Source: Saprospira sp. CCB-QB6 (GTDB lineage: Bacteria > Bacteroidota > Bacteroidia > Chitinophagales > Saprospiraceae). Taken from it: a DNA stretch of 64,000 nt. Below the pieces are notes generated by a model. The model saw only the letters and a program-made list of their open reading frames with translations, was not told the DNA's origin and did no database searches. A program made the translations under genes and the position numbers. Every line of letters starts with the position of its first letter. Position 1 is the first letter of the stretch. Shown here in pieces: positions 50,597 to 59,383 of this stretch. Location: NCBI RefSeq assembly GCF_028464065.1, contig NZ_CP116808.1:2819501-2883500 (forward strand), given 5' to 3'.

Positions 50597-51298
50597 CTAA
50601 AATGGATTGGTGGCCCAAACGGTAAGTTCTGGAATGAAGCCGCGATCATCCATCTCTAGGGCCGAAGCGATAGCATGCGCAATCTCTTGGCTGCGGAGCT
50701 TCTTGGCCTCTTCGGGCCGCTCGGCACGGTTGGCTTGATTGAAGGCTGTGGTTACTTCTGAAGGATTAACTAACTGCACCCGAACATTATGGGGACGCAG
50801 CTCGGCCTGCCAGCATTGGGTCAAGCCACGGACAGCAAACTTAGAAGAAGAGTAGATGGAGCCTGTGGCAAATCCCTTTAGTCCCGCTGTAGAAGCAATA
50901 TTTACAATATTGCCCTTTTGGGCCTTGAGTTGAGGCAAAAAGGCCTGCGTCAATAGGCTAAGTCCAAAAACATTGGTCATGTATACACTTTGAAATTGAG
51001 CGAGTTGGATTTCTCCCAAGGGCGCAAATTCGCCAATTCCAGCATTGTTGATTAAGACATCAATAGGACCATCAAGTAGGGCCTGTGTTTTTTCTGCAGC
51101 TGCGGCAAACTGCTCGGTATCGGTCATGTCTAGCGCTAGGGGAGTAGCGCCAATTTCTTGGGCCACCTTTTCTAGCTTTTCCGCATTGCGGCCAGTAATC
51201 AAGACCTTAGCTCCTTTTTCAATAAGTAGTTGAGCAGTGGCCTTTCCAATTCCTGAGCTTCCGCCCGTAACGACTACTTTTGCATTTTTGAGTTGCAT
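50597..51298 (-). CDS. Short-chain dehydrogenase/reductase
   Basis: The 233-residue product has the classical SDR layout: TGGSSGIGKAT (about 10-20) for NAD(P), NNAG near 86-89, and the active site Ser-Tyr-Lys in IASTAGLKGF ... YSSSKFAV (YxxxK). The substrate cannot be predicted. It ends near its terminator and is preceded by repeat R16. Confidence 0.93.
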   Translation of the reverse strand: MQLKNAKVVVTGGSSGIGKATAQLLIEKGAKVLITGRNAEKLEKVAQEIGATPLALDMTDTEQFAAAAEKTQALLDGPIDVLINNAGIGEFAPLGEIQLAQFQSVYMTNVFGLSLLTQAFLPQLKAQKGNIVNIASTAGLKGFATGSIYSSSKFAVRGLTQCWQAELRPHNVRVQLVNPSEVTTAFNQANRAERPEEAKKLRSQEIAHAIASALEMDDRGFIPELTVWATNPF

Positions 51299-51336
51299 AT
51301 TCTAATTTTATAATGGTGATTTATTTACGTTTTAGA

Positions 51337-51470
51337 GGGCCGAAGGCCCGCAGGCCTAGCGATGTGGAAGGGTGGCCGTTAGGCCAGACCAAAGCGCGTA
51401 GCGCTGTAGGGCCGAGCGAACAGCGAGCCCTGTAACGTAGCGCCGACGAGCGCAGCGAGGCGGAGGCCCC
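51337..51470 (-). repeat. GC-rich modular repeat, subtype B (copy R16)
   Basis: On the minus strand it runs GGGGCCTCCGCCTCGC, GGCGCTACGTTACAGG, CTCGCTGTTCGCTCGGCCC, an AGCGCTACGCGCT hairpin, GGTCTGGCC and CACATCGCTAGGCC. Confidence 0.86.
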
Positions 51471-51512
51471 AAATGACTAAAACAGTAAGCAGACAGAAAG
51501 TTGAGTAGGAAC

Positions 51513-51543
51513 AAAAAAAAGCAGCCCAAAATAGGCTGCTTTT
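51513..51543 (-). terminator. Terminator of the first PorE-like gene
   Basis: AAAGCAGCC pairs with GGCTGCTTT across seven bases, with T on the minus-strand side. Confidence 0.8.
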
Positions 51544-51553
51544 GTATACTTGT

Positions 51554-53806
51554 TTAATCTAATCCTGCATCTTCATCTAGGCCGCGAAAGCCTTCGCCTA
51601 CTCTTTCGCCTTGTTCGTAGCGACCGACAAAAGCTGTTTTAAAGCGGGTGTGATCTAGAATATAAGAGAGGACATTTAGGGCTTCAGACTTTGTCTTAAA
51701 GCCTTCTGAGCCATCAGCATTGCTTTCTAGGGGGAGAATCATGACGCGGGTAATGCCACCATCAATGGGCTCGAAGCCTAGACGATAGTCGAGCAATGGA
51801 CCCTCCTGCAATTCCTCGAAGCGGTAGGCGCGATATTTACGCACGGCGGCCACTTGGATTTGGTAGGCCACGCCCTCGTCAGCATCAGGAGTAGTTTCAT
51901 AGAGCTCAAAAATTCCAGCTTCTTGGGGGGCTTCTTCAATAGGGTCGGGATCGACTTCTGCCGTTGATTCACTCATATAAGGGACTAAAACCTCCTCTTG
52001 CCAGTAGACTTCTCCCGTCATAGAGAGCTTAGCTACTTCTTGGGCTTTGATAAAGAGATCATAGACCTCGCTATCTTCAGTGTAGGGGTTGCCTGTGCTT
52101 TCATCTAAAGGAACTTCATCGGGTAGTAAGTAGGCATGATCTCGGTCCGAGAACTCTTCGGGGACCACAATAAAGCGGGGATCTATGCTGGGGATTTCGG
52201 GTACTGCGGCAACTTGTGCTTTGTGTAAAACGAAGTTGCGTTGTTTCTTTTCATTGGGTTCGGTATCCTCAGTAGATAGGGTTTTGAGGAGCTTGGGATA
52301 GCCTTCTGCGCTAATCTCAAATAGGTATTCTTTTTTGGTTTTGAGTTCAAATTTATACTCGCCTACGGCTAGCATTTTATCACTAATAAGTTCTTCATTG
52401 CCATCAATTACCTCAAAGAGCTTGATATTAACATCTTCGAGTAGGCCGTCTTGGTCTTCGCCCATAATTTTACCCGAGAGAAAAAAGCGACTGCCCTCTT
52501 GACCAAAGTAGAAAATATCATCATTGGTGGTCGTGACCTTATTGGGGTCAAAGGTGCGGTTAGAGACCAAATAGCCGCCCTTATGCGCTTCATTGATGAC
52601 AAAATAGAGGTCATCTGCGGAGGAGTTAAGCGGGAAGCCCACATTTTGGGCTACTTCCCATTTGAGCATTTCGCCTTTAGATTTAAAGATATCGAAGCCT
52701 CCTGCGCTGATGCGTCCATTGGTACTAAAATAAAGTGTTTGAGAGGGGAAGTGATAGAAGGGCGTTATCTCATCGCCAGAAGTGTTGATATTGGGGCCAA
52801 GGTTTTTGGGGAGAGAGAAATCACTATCCTTCTCTTTTAGGTCACGGCTACTGTACCAGAGGTCTAATCCTCCTTTTCCCCCTTCTCGATCAGAGACAAA
52901 GTAGAGAATCTCTTTATCGTCTTTACTAATTACAAAAGGATGAGTTGTATTGGTTTCGGCCACATTGATATAGTCGGGCAGTTGTACGGGATTGGCCCAA
53001 CTGCCGTCTTCATTTTGGTTCATCACATAGATAGCACATTGCAATTCTCCGCCATTGATAAAGTCACATTCTGTAAAATAAAGGCGTTTGCCATCTACAG
53101 AAAAGCTTCCATTACCATAGTTAGGCTTTTCCATTTTACCAAGAAAGATAGGGGGGACTTGGCGACTACTCCAAGTTGCTTCACCAGTCTTTTGGGTACG
53201 GTAAATCTTCGATACTCCATTGATAGAAGAAGAATAATAGAGTACATCGTCGTTAAAGGGAATAGGAGCAAACTCTGTTTTCTCTGTATTGATATTGAGC
53301 GCCAAATGGCTGAGCGAAATATTGGGGTTGGTGTATTCCTGTGCTTTTAAGGCAAAGTTACACCCTTGAATTTCAGTAGTGATTATGGCCTGCATTTCTT
53401 CCTTATCACTGCCTTGATACTCCTGTAAAAATTCATTAAAGGCATCTTTGGCCGCTTGGTATTGGCCCGTTTGCTTGAGCGCTAGCGCATACCGATAGCC
53501 CGGCTTGTCATAATCCTTCTCATTATTTTTATCCTTAACATCGGCCAAGCATTTTACCGCATTGGCATAGTCGCGCACTTTGAGATAACAAACACCAGCC
53601 ATATAGAGCAATTCTGGTTTAGAGCTCTTTTGGGTATAGGCAGATTCATAATAGAGCGCCGCTCGACTATTATCGCCTAGCTTCTCAAATTCTGCCGCTT
53701 CTTTCTTTAGCTTTTTCCAGCTCTTTTGTGGGGCATTTTGGGCATTAAGTAGAAGTGGAAGGGCAAGTAGTCCGAGACAGAGTAAAAAGTAATTTGTTCG
53801 TTTCAT
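51554..53806 (-). CDS. TPR-PD40 envelope protein with C-terminal SPOR-like domain (paralog 1)
   Basis: The 750-residue product has a signal peptide (1-22, ending LLNAQ). TPR-like helices occupy 30-150 (SRAALYYESAYTQ, RDYANAVKCLADV). A beta-propeller of PD40/WD40-like repeats follows (about 165-440; FAPIPFNDDVLYYSSS, DKEILYFVSDREGGKGGLDLWYSS). A carboxypeptidase-regulatory-like domain lies at about 450-530. The order is the same as PorE of type IX secretion, but the OmpA end is replaced by a SPOR-like domain (about 655-745, VAYQIQVAAVRKYRAYRFEELQ). SPOR domains bind denuded glycan strands, so it may tie the complex to peptidoglycan differently. A similar gene lies directly upstream. Confidence 0.88.
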   Translation of the reverse strand: MKRTNYFLLCLGLLALPLLLNAQNAPQKSWKKLKKEAAEFEKLGDNSRAALYYESAYTQKSSKPELLYMAGVCYLKVRDYANAVKCLADVKDKNNEKDYDKPGYRYALALKQTGQYQAAKDAFNEFLQEYQGSDKEEMQAIITTEIQGCNFALKAQEYTNPNISLSHLALNINTEKTEFAPIPFNDDVLYYSSSINGVSKIYRTQKTGEATWSSRQVPPIFLGKMEKPNYGNGSFSVDGKRLYFTECDFINGGELQCAIYVMNQNEDGSWANPVQLPDYINVAETNTTHPFVISKDDKEILYFVSDREGGKGGLDLWYSSRDLKEKDSDFSLPKNLGPNINTSGDEITPFYHFPSQTLYFSTNGRISAGGFDIFKSKGEMLKWEVAQNVGFPLNSSADDLYFVINEAHKGGYLVSNRTFDPNKVTTTNDDIFYFGQEGSRFFLSGKIMGEDQDGLLEDVNIKLFEVIDGNEELISDKMLAVGEYKFELKTKKEYLFEISAEGYPKLLKTLSTEDTEPNEKKQRNFVLHKAQVAAVPEIPSIDPRFIVVPEEFSDRDHAYLLPDEVPLDESTGNPYTEDSEVYDLFIKAQEVAKLSMTGEVYWQEEVLVPYMSESTAEVDPDPIEEAPQEAGIFELYETTPDADEGVAYQIQVAAVRKYRAYRFEELQEGPLLDYRLGFEPIDGGITRVMILPLESNADGSEGFKTKSEALNVLSYILDHTRFKTAFVGRYEQGERVGEGFRGLDEDAGLD

Positions 53807-53849
53807 TCTAATTAGTCATGGTTAGTGAGTTCATTTAAAACTCAGCCGC

Positions 53850-53880
53850 TAAAGACGGCTGTTTTCAAATGAGTTCAGTT
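53850..53880 (-). terminator. Weak hairpin between the two PorE-like genes
   Basis: On the minus strand CAGCCG pairs with CGGCTG-like sequence (GCGGCTGA) and GAGTTTT follows. It may only partly stop transcription between the paralogs. Confidence 0.35.
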
Positions 53881-53911
53881 CTAATGCAAACAGGCCAAGG
53901 GAAAAGGCGAG

Positions 53912-56170
53912 CTAGATCTCATCATCTTGGCTCAAGCCTCTAAAGCCTTTGCCTACGCGTTCGCCATTTTTGTATTCGACCACAAAGGCCTTGGTAAATC
54001 GAGTGGAATTGATAATATGGTATAAGATATTGAGCGCTTCGGTTTTCTTCTTAAAGCCGATGCTGCCGTCTATGTTTTTGCCTGGAGGAATCACTAGGAC
54101 TCGGGTAATATTTAGCTCAATGGTTTCAAAGCTCAACTCATAATCCCCCAAGGGCCCCTCTTGTAACTCCTCATATTTATTTGCTTTGTATTTGCGCACA
54201 GCAGAAACCTGAATGACATAAGAAACACCTTCTTCGGCATCTTCTTCTTGACTCTCATCATAGTGCTTGTGCAAACCCTTGCCCAACTTTTCTTTAGGAC
54301 GGCTTTCTACAACAGTTTCTTCTTTGGGGTCTTCTTCCTTAGGTAGATCATTGCTCGTAATGGCCTCTTCTTCTCCCATAAGCGGCAAAAGGTTGTTTTT
54401 GGCCCAATAGACTTTATTAGAAGGCGAACGGGCTGCAATCTTTGCCACTCGTTCATAAAGCTCAGCTTCTATACTGCCAGCGGGATAAGCCTTGCCCGTT
54501 TTAGGGTCTTCTGCCCGATTGGGCAAGCTAAAGGCATTTTCTTCGCCCATGTATTCTTTGGGTACAATAGCAAAGAAGGGACTCTTAAATTCTTTGGGCT
54601 GCTCTTGGACAACCACCTCTTCTTTGCGCAAACCAACAGGATTATTCTGGGTCTCAGAACGCTTGATGTCAAAGGTGGCCAGCTCAAAACTAGCCGCCTG
54701 ATAACCTTCTGCACTAAGCAAGACCAAATAGCGCTTGTTGGCATCCAAGGTAATGCTATAGCCTGATTTGTCTAATTTACTGCTTTGTACCAGCTCTTCA
54801 TTGCCCGAAGTTTGCTCAAATAGTTGCAGTTGTACCCCTTCTAGCGGAGTCTTTTTAGCATCATTCTCCGCATAGATAATCCCCTCTACTTTTAGCTCCA
54901 CTTTTTGGGTTTCGCCCAAGTAATAGATATTCTCATTGGCGGGAGCGGTTTGTCCCTCTACGGCTCGATTAGAAACAAAAAAGCTTCCCTTGGCCCCCTC
55001 GGTATAATAAAGTTCATCGGCTGCAGAGTTAATGGGAAAGCCTAGGTTCTGGGCCAACTCCCAACCCTTACCAGTAGATTGCGATTTGAATAAATCAAGT
55101 CCCCCCGCACTCAAATGCCCATTAGAGCTGAAGTAAAGGGCTTTGTCCTTTATAGAATAGTATGGACTCAATTCATCCGCAAAGGTGTTGATATTGGGAC
55201 CCAAGTTCTGCGGCAAAGAGAAGTTAAAGGCCTTGCCCTCTGTTTGGCGAATGCTTCGCCAAATATCATAGCCCCCCTTACTGCCTGGTCGGTCAGAGGC
55301 AAAATATAGAATTTCCTTGCCATCTTCTTCCACCACAAAAGGGTAGCTGCTGTTATGATTGTTGCCATTGATATAAATAGGCAAGGGAATAGGATTGGAC
55401 CAGCGTTCATTGTTCTTGGTCAAAAGATAAAGGGCGTATTTTCCCTCCTTATTTTTCATCGAGAAGTAAAAGCGCCGCCCACCAGCAGCAAAACTTCCTC
55501 CAGCAAAATCAGCATTGATGGGGGCATTGCCCGCAAAGGGAGCCGCCTTGCTCCAGCTGCTAATATCTCCTGTTTGTTCGCTGCTGTACAAAACCGTTTT
55601 GCGGTCTTTACTAGAGCTAAAATAGAGTTGACCACTCAACCAAATGGGCGCAAACTCATTCTTTTCGCTATTGATCTGACTAGAAAGCAGCTGAATAGGC
55701 AAATCTTTAGCCTGCTCTGCCGCTTTAAGGCCAAACTGACAGCCATCAATCTCATGGCTAGCCCGCTCCTTCCAATAATCCGCTTGGGGCCCATTGTATT
55801 GCCCAATAAAGGTCCGAAAAGCCAACTCTGCCTGCTTATATTCTCCAGTCTGCTTGAGCGCCAAGGCATATTTTAGCTGCACCAGCTCATAATCTTTTTT
55901 GTCTTCTGCCTTAGCAATAACCAAATACTTGAGCGCCTGCTGATAATCTCTAGCTTTGAGGAAGTAATCCCCCGCCAGATACGCAAGGTCTAGCTGATTG
56001 CGCTTGAGCTCAAAGGCCTGTCCATAACGAACCCCAGCCAAGGCAAAATCTCGATCGGCCGCCGCCGCTTCTGCCTCTTTCTTCAGGTCCTTCCAATTTG
56101 TCTGTGCTGTTGCGCTACCCCATCCCAAACAGAATAGCAATAGATAAAAATATATGGGTCGTACTATCAT
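53912..56170 (-). CDS. TPR-PD40 envelope protein with C-terminal SPOR-like domain (paralog 2)
   Basis: The 752-residue product has a signal peptide (1-22, ending GSATAQ) and the same domain order as its downstream neighbour: TPR helices to about 150, PD40 propeller (VLYSSEQTGDISSWSKA, DGKEILYFASDRPGSKGGYD), a regulatory-like domain (about 445-520) and the SPOR-like end (about 650-745, VSYVIQVSAVRKYKANKYEE). Identity with paralog 1 is high in the propeller core (SDR-GxKGG-D-W) and in the last 100 residues. The two are 105 bases apart on one strand, a tandem duplication that has diverged substantially in the linker region. Confidence 0.88.
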   Translation of the reverse strand: MIVRPIYFYLLLFCLGWGSATAQTNWKDLKKEAEAAAADRDFALAGVRYGQAFELKRNQLDLAYLAGDYFLKARDYQQALKYLVIAKAEDKKDYELVQLKYALALKQTGEYKQAELAFRTFIGQYNGPQADYWKERASHEIDGCQFGLKAAEQAKDLPIQLLSSQINSEKNEFAPIWLSGQLYFSSSKDRKTVLYSSEQTGDISSWSKAAPFAGNAPINADFAGGSFAAGGRRFYFSMKNKEGKYALYLLTKNNERWSNPIPLPIYINGNNHNSSYPFVVEEDGKEILYFASDRPGSKGGYDIWRSIRQTEGKAFNFSLPQNLGPNINTFADELSPYYSIKDKALYFSSNGHLSAGGLDLFKSQSTGKGWELAQNLGFPINSAADELYYTEGAKGSFFVSNRAVEGQTAPANENIYYLGETQKVELKVEGIIYAENDAKKTPLEGVQLQLFEQTSGNEELVQSSKLDKSGYSITLDANKRYLVLLSAEGYQAASFELATFDIKRSETQNNPVGLRKEEVVVQEQPKEFKSPFFAIVPKEYMGEENAFSLPNRAEDPKTGKAYPAGSIEAELYERVAKIAARSPSNKVYWAKNNLLPLMGEEEAITSNDLPKEEDPKEETVVESRPKEKLGKGLHKHYDESQEEDAEEGVSYVIQVSAVRKYKANKYEELQEGPLGDYELSFETIELNITRVLVIPPGKNIDGSIGFKKKTEALNILYHIINSTRFTKAFVVEYKNGERVGKGFRGLSQDDEI

Positions 56171-56403
56171 TGTTTATACCTTTTGTAGAAGTCGTTGAGC
56201 AAAAGAAAGCTAATGAACTGCATTAGCAAGAGCTCCCTATTCAAACTTTCTTTGGAGGCTATTTATTTCCTTATGCCAGAGTTTGGCCCTTACAAAAATA
56301 CAGCTTTTAATCAGAATGAGCACTGCCTCTTTGCTTTAGAATTGCTTTTTGCCTTTGCAAAGGTAGACAAATAGAACAGATTGACCATGCTGGATATTAT
56401 TTT
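56171..56403. other. Leader region of the PorE-like paralog 2
   Basis: No gene is seen. The stretch is AT-rich and probably holds the promoter of the leftward genes, but no good consensus match is found. Confidence 0.3.
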
Positions 56404-56532
56404 GGGGCCCGCGGCCGGCTAGCCTTTGGCTAGGTCGGCCGCCGCTACGTTGCAGGGCTCGCAGTTCTGCTCGGCCCTTCGGCGCTTTGCGCCTCGGTCT
56501 GGCCTGCGGCCACCCCTCCACATCGCTAGGCC
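56404..56532 (+). repeat. GC-rich modular repeat, subtype B/C (copy R17)
   Basis: It starts GGGGCCCGCGGCCGGCTAGCC as in subtype C, then GGCCGCCGCTACGTTGC, CTCGCAGTTCTGCTCGGCCC, a GGCGCTTTGCGCC hairpin and GGTCTGGCC, and ends CACATCGCTAGGCC as in subtype B. Confidence 0.84.
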
Positions 56533-56583
56533 AATTGACTTTTGGTTAAAAACTAAAACTTGTATACTTATTAAGTTGAGCAT

Positions 56584-57305
56584 ACAAAAGACCTGTAGGT
56601 TAAAGCCCTCAGCTCCTAGCAGGTCAATATTATTCTGGGCGGAATGTTTTAACCTTCCGCTCAGCTACAGGCTGTTCTAAATATCCTTTGTTGCTGTGGG
56701 TTTTAACCCACAGGCAGGATAATTTCTAACAACTAAAGTATTTAATACAAAGGACCTGTAGGTTAAAACCTACAGCAACTGGTTGGCCAATAGGAGGTGT
56801 AAAAAAGGAGCCGAGGGTTAAAACCCTCAGCTCCTAGCAAGTCAATATTATTCTGGGTGGAAGGTTTTAACCTTCCGCTCAGCTACAGGCTGTTCTAAAT
56901 ATCCTTTGTTGCTGTGGGTTTTAACCCACAGGCAGGATAATTTCTAACAACTAAAGTATTTAATACAAAGGACCTGTAGGTTAAAACCTACAGCAACTGG
57001 TTGGCCAATAGGAGGTGTAAAAAAGGAGCCGAGGGTTAAAACCCTCAGCTCCTAGCAAGTCAATATTATTCTGGGTGGAAGGTTTTAACCTTCCGCTCAG
57101 CTACAGGCTGTTCTAAATATCCTTTGTTGCTGTGGGTTTTAACCCACAGGCAGGATAATTTCTAACAACTAAAGTATTTAATACAAAGGACCTGTAGGTT
57201 AAAACCTACAGCAACTGGTTGGCCAATAGGAGGTGTAAAAAAGGAGCCGAGGGTTAAAACCCTCAGCTCCTAGCAGGTCTATTATTCTGGGCGGAAGGTT
57301 TTAAC
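56584..57305. repeat. 218-bp tandem array of GGTTTTAACC palindromes (about 3.5 units)
   Basis: Anchor positions of ACCTGTAGG lie at 56591, 56754, 56972 and 57190. The last two spacings are exactly 218, while the first is 163 because 55 bases are missing. Each full unit holds four palindromes: GTAGGTTAAAACCTAC, GAGGGTTAAAACCCTC, GGAAGGTTTTAACCTTCC and TGTGGGTTTTAACCCACA. The last copy is cut in its third palindrome at 57305, where the transposase-bearing segment begins. Confidence 0.93.
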
Positions 57306-57775
57306 TCAGAGGTATTATCATCCCCAATGTTTAAAATCTAAGAACTTAAATTCTCTATTGCGATGAATATGTTCTTGATAACGAATATACTTTATGACTT
57401 TCTCTACAGCCTCAGGCTGAACACTTTCGCTAAAAGAACCTCTTTGCCATTGAATTTTTTGTTCATTGGCTACTGATTTATTGTAAATAAAGCTACTGCT
57501 GCCTTTGAGCCGCTGTATAATTGAGCTTAAAGACTGTGATCTTTTTAGCTGCAGCAGGCAATGTATATGGTCTTTATAGCCATTTACTGCTAGGAGAAAA
57601 ATTTTATTTTTGGTCGCAATATCATCTATGATTTTAGACATTTTGATCATTTCTTCAGGGCTAAAAACGGCATGTCTGTTCTTGGTCGACCAAACAATAT
57701 GAATGTAGATATAGTCAATGGGCATTTGTTGTTGAATTTTCTTTTAGAGAATTTCTGACTCTAATTGTGCTACCT
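57306..57775 (-). mobile_element. IS200/IS605-like element or RAYT-like unit within the palindrome array
   Basis: A Y1 transposase gene is set inside the array. On its left the array palindrome changes half-way (GGAAGGTTTTAAC then TCAGAGG), and on its right the next array copy begins at about 57776. Precise ends are not marked by target duplications, as expected for Y1 enzymes that use hairpin ends. Confidence 0.65.
57318..57725 (-). CDS. tnpA: IS200-like Y1 (HUH) transposase
   Basis: The 135-residue product is complete and of TnpA length. It shows the HUH metal motif His-Ile-His in YKDHIHCLLQL (about 71-81), a conserved start DYIYIHIVWSTKNRHAVF, and the catalytic Tyr helix VEKVIKYIRYQEHIH. 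Y1 transposases act on single-stranded DNA and recognise subterminal hairpins. Here the flanking palindromes with GGTTTTAACC cores are the obvious substrate candidates, which would make it functionally like REP-associated (RAYT) enzymes. No TnpB/IscB is adjacent. Confidence 0.92.
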   Translation of the reverse strand: MPIDYIYIHIVWSTKNRHAVFSPEEMIKMSKIIDDIATKNKIFLLAVNGYKDHIHCLLQLKRSQSLSSIIQRLKGSSSFIYNKSVANEQKIQWQRGSFSESVQPEAVEKVIKYIRYQEHIHRNREFKFLDFKHWG

Positions 57776-57958
57776 AAAGGACCTGTAGGTTAAAACCTAC
57801 AGCAAGAGGTTGGCCAATAGGAGGTGTAAAAAAGGAGCCGAGGGTTAAAACCCTCAGCTCCTAGCAGGTCAATATTATTCTGGGCGGAAGGTTTTAACCT
57901 TCCGCTCAGCTACAGGCTGTTCTGAAGATTCTTTGTTGCTGTGGGTTTTAACCCACAG
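57776..57958. repeat. Fourth copy of the 218-bp unit, right of the transposase gene
   Basis: It repeats all four palindromes (GTAGGTTAAAACCTAC, GAGGGTTAAAACCCTC, GGAAGGTTTTAACCTTCC, TGTGGGTTTTAACCCACA), with minor changes such as CAAGAGG and CTGAAGATT. A further half-palindrome (TGTAGGTTTTAACCCAGAGG) follows near 57979-57998. Confidence 0.9.
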
Positions 57959-58032
57959 GTATGTAGTAATTTAAATGAGCTGTAGGTTTTAACCCAGAGG
58001 CCAAAGAATTAGCCTATAACTTTAAAACAATC

Positions 58033-58539
58033 CTAATCCTCTTGCGCCTGATCCTCTTCTTCTTCAGTCATGGCCTCTAGGTTGATGCGGCTACGCTTGA
58101 AGAACTGGGCCATTTCGGCTACCCAAAAATCAACACCAGGTACGCCAGACTCGCTCATGTTCTTCGCCTGTTTATAGATTTGAGAAGAGAAGCGCATAGA
58201 GTCATAATCAAGTAGGGTGCGGGTATCGCGAAGCTTTTCATAAAGCTCATTGGTGCGACCTTCTAGATTCTCAAAAACCTGACGAGCATTAAAGTCTTTT
58301 TCGTATTCCACTCGATCAAAGTAGCTAGGGAGCAATTGCCCCTTAGATTGATAAAAGCTGTTGGCTTTTAGGATAAAGAGCTTGTTCTGCTCATTGATGC
58401 TTCCATAACGTTGACGATCAGTAGGGCTGAGGTTAATGACCTTACCATCTAGAAGCTGATCAATTAGGTCAAAAGCGCCGTTAATCTGCTGAATAGCAGT
58501 GGTTAGCAATTCAATGCTAATCATATTATTTTTAGCCAT
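58033..58539 (-). CDS. Hypothetical helical protein
   Basis: I start at the ATG at 58539 (168 residues; the frame opens earlier at 58593). The product is helical and soluble, with NNMISIELLTTAIQQINGAFDLIDQLL at its N-terminus and an acidic end (MTEEEEDQAQED). No family is recognised. The gene has clean codon use and a strong reading frame, so I accept it as real. It ends about 30 bases from the last palindromes. Confidence 0.62.
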   Translation of the reverse strand: MAKNNMISIELLTTAIQQINGAFDLIDQLLDGKVINLSPTDRQRYGSINEQNKLFILKANSFYQSKGQLLPSYFDRVEYEKDFNARQVFENLEGRTNELYEKLRDTRTLLDYDSMRFSSQIYKQAKNMSESGVPGVDFWVAEMAQFFKRSRINLEAMTEEEEDQAQED

Positions 58540-58593
58540 AACTAAAAAAGAATTAAGTAATGAAAAATAAACACTAGAGATTAGGTAGAGCAA

Positions 58594-59083
58594 GCATAGC
58601 CTAAAAGCTATGGGGGAACTCCTGCCTTTTGTTTATCTGTGTCGTTATGGTTATAAATGTAGGAGTAACTTTTTGTAAATACAAGTTATAACCAAAGTTA
58701 TTTACGTATTTACTTTAAAAAAGTACCTATTTTAACGTTTTATTTGGTTTTGGGGCTTGTATAAGGTCTAAAACATCGTCTTGGAAGGTAGTTTTAGTGC
58801 TTCTGAACCTTAAAGGATAGCTCTTATAAATACTTGCTTATCGTTCAGTAGCTAGGCAGCGAGGTCCTAACCCTTAATTTAGAGCTTATAAAGTGCATTG
58901 CTGAGGTCCTTTACTTCAAGCTTTAGCTTCCTAGACTCCTTTTTTGAGGTCTGTTAGATCGTGATTGAGCTTATTTACCTAATTTTCTAGGTCCCAATAC
59001 TGCATGCAACTACTTCATTTATATATGACATAGGTTCTTTACTCTAGCTATGTAGTTGTAACACTCTTTTCAAGGACTAACAA
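58594..59083. other. Non-coding AT-rich tract
   Basis: No gene, RNA or repeat copy is visible in this part of the long gap. A CATAGCCTAAAAGCTATG hairpin lies near 58598-58615, close to the start of the hypothetical gene. GAGGTCCT recurs several times between 58860 and 58960. Confidence 0.35.
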
Positions 59084-59319
59084 GACCTCAACAAAGGACT
59101 TTGACCAGCTATCTGCTGGAGTTCGGGACGTCCCTCATGCAGTTCGATAACCTATCTACTGGAGTTCGGAACGTCTCTCATGCAGTTCGATAACCTATAT
59201 GCTGGAGTTCGGGATGTCCCTCATGCAGTTCAATAACCTATATGCTGGAGTTCAGGACGTCCCTCATGCAGTTCGATAACCTATATTATATATTTCAGGA
59301 CCTCAACAAAGGACTTTGA
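59084..59319. repeat. 43-bp tandem array inside a 21-bp direct repeat
   Basis: Four 43-bp units (starts 59109, 59152, 59195, 59238) share CTGGAGTTCGGGACGTCCC and CATGCAGTTCGATAAC; GGGACGTCCC is a perfect palindrome. GACCTCAACAAAGGACTTTGA, 21 bases, occurs at both 59084-59104 and 59299-59319. Units are contiguous, with no spacers, so this is not a CRISPR. It lies about 720 bases before the nuclease gene. Confidence 0.9.
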
Positions 59320-59383
59320 GTAGCTCATCACAACAGTCCCCCTAGCCTAACGCCCAGTTTGGCAGCCCTTGGGCTGGGGCATG

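Noticed and set aside
55355-55876. 173-residue plus-strand frame
   Set aside because: Antisense to the second PorE-like gene; no motif.
59109-59280. CRISPR array or retron msr/msd region
   Set aside because: The 43-bp units have no spacers, and no reverse transcriptase or inverted a1/a2 repeats are visible.
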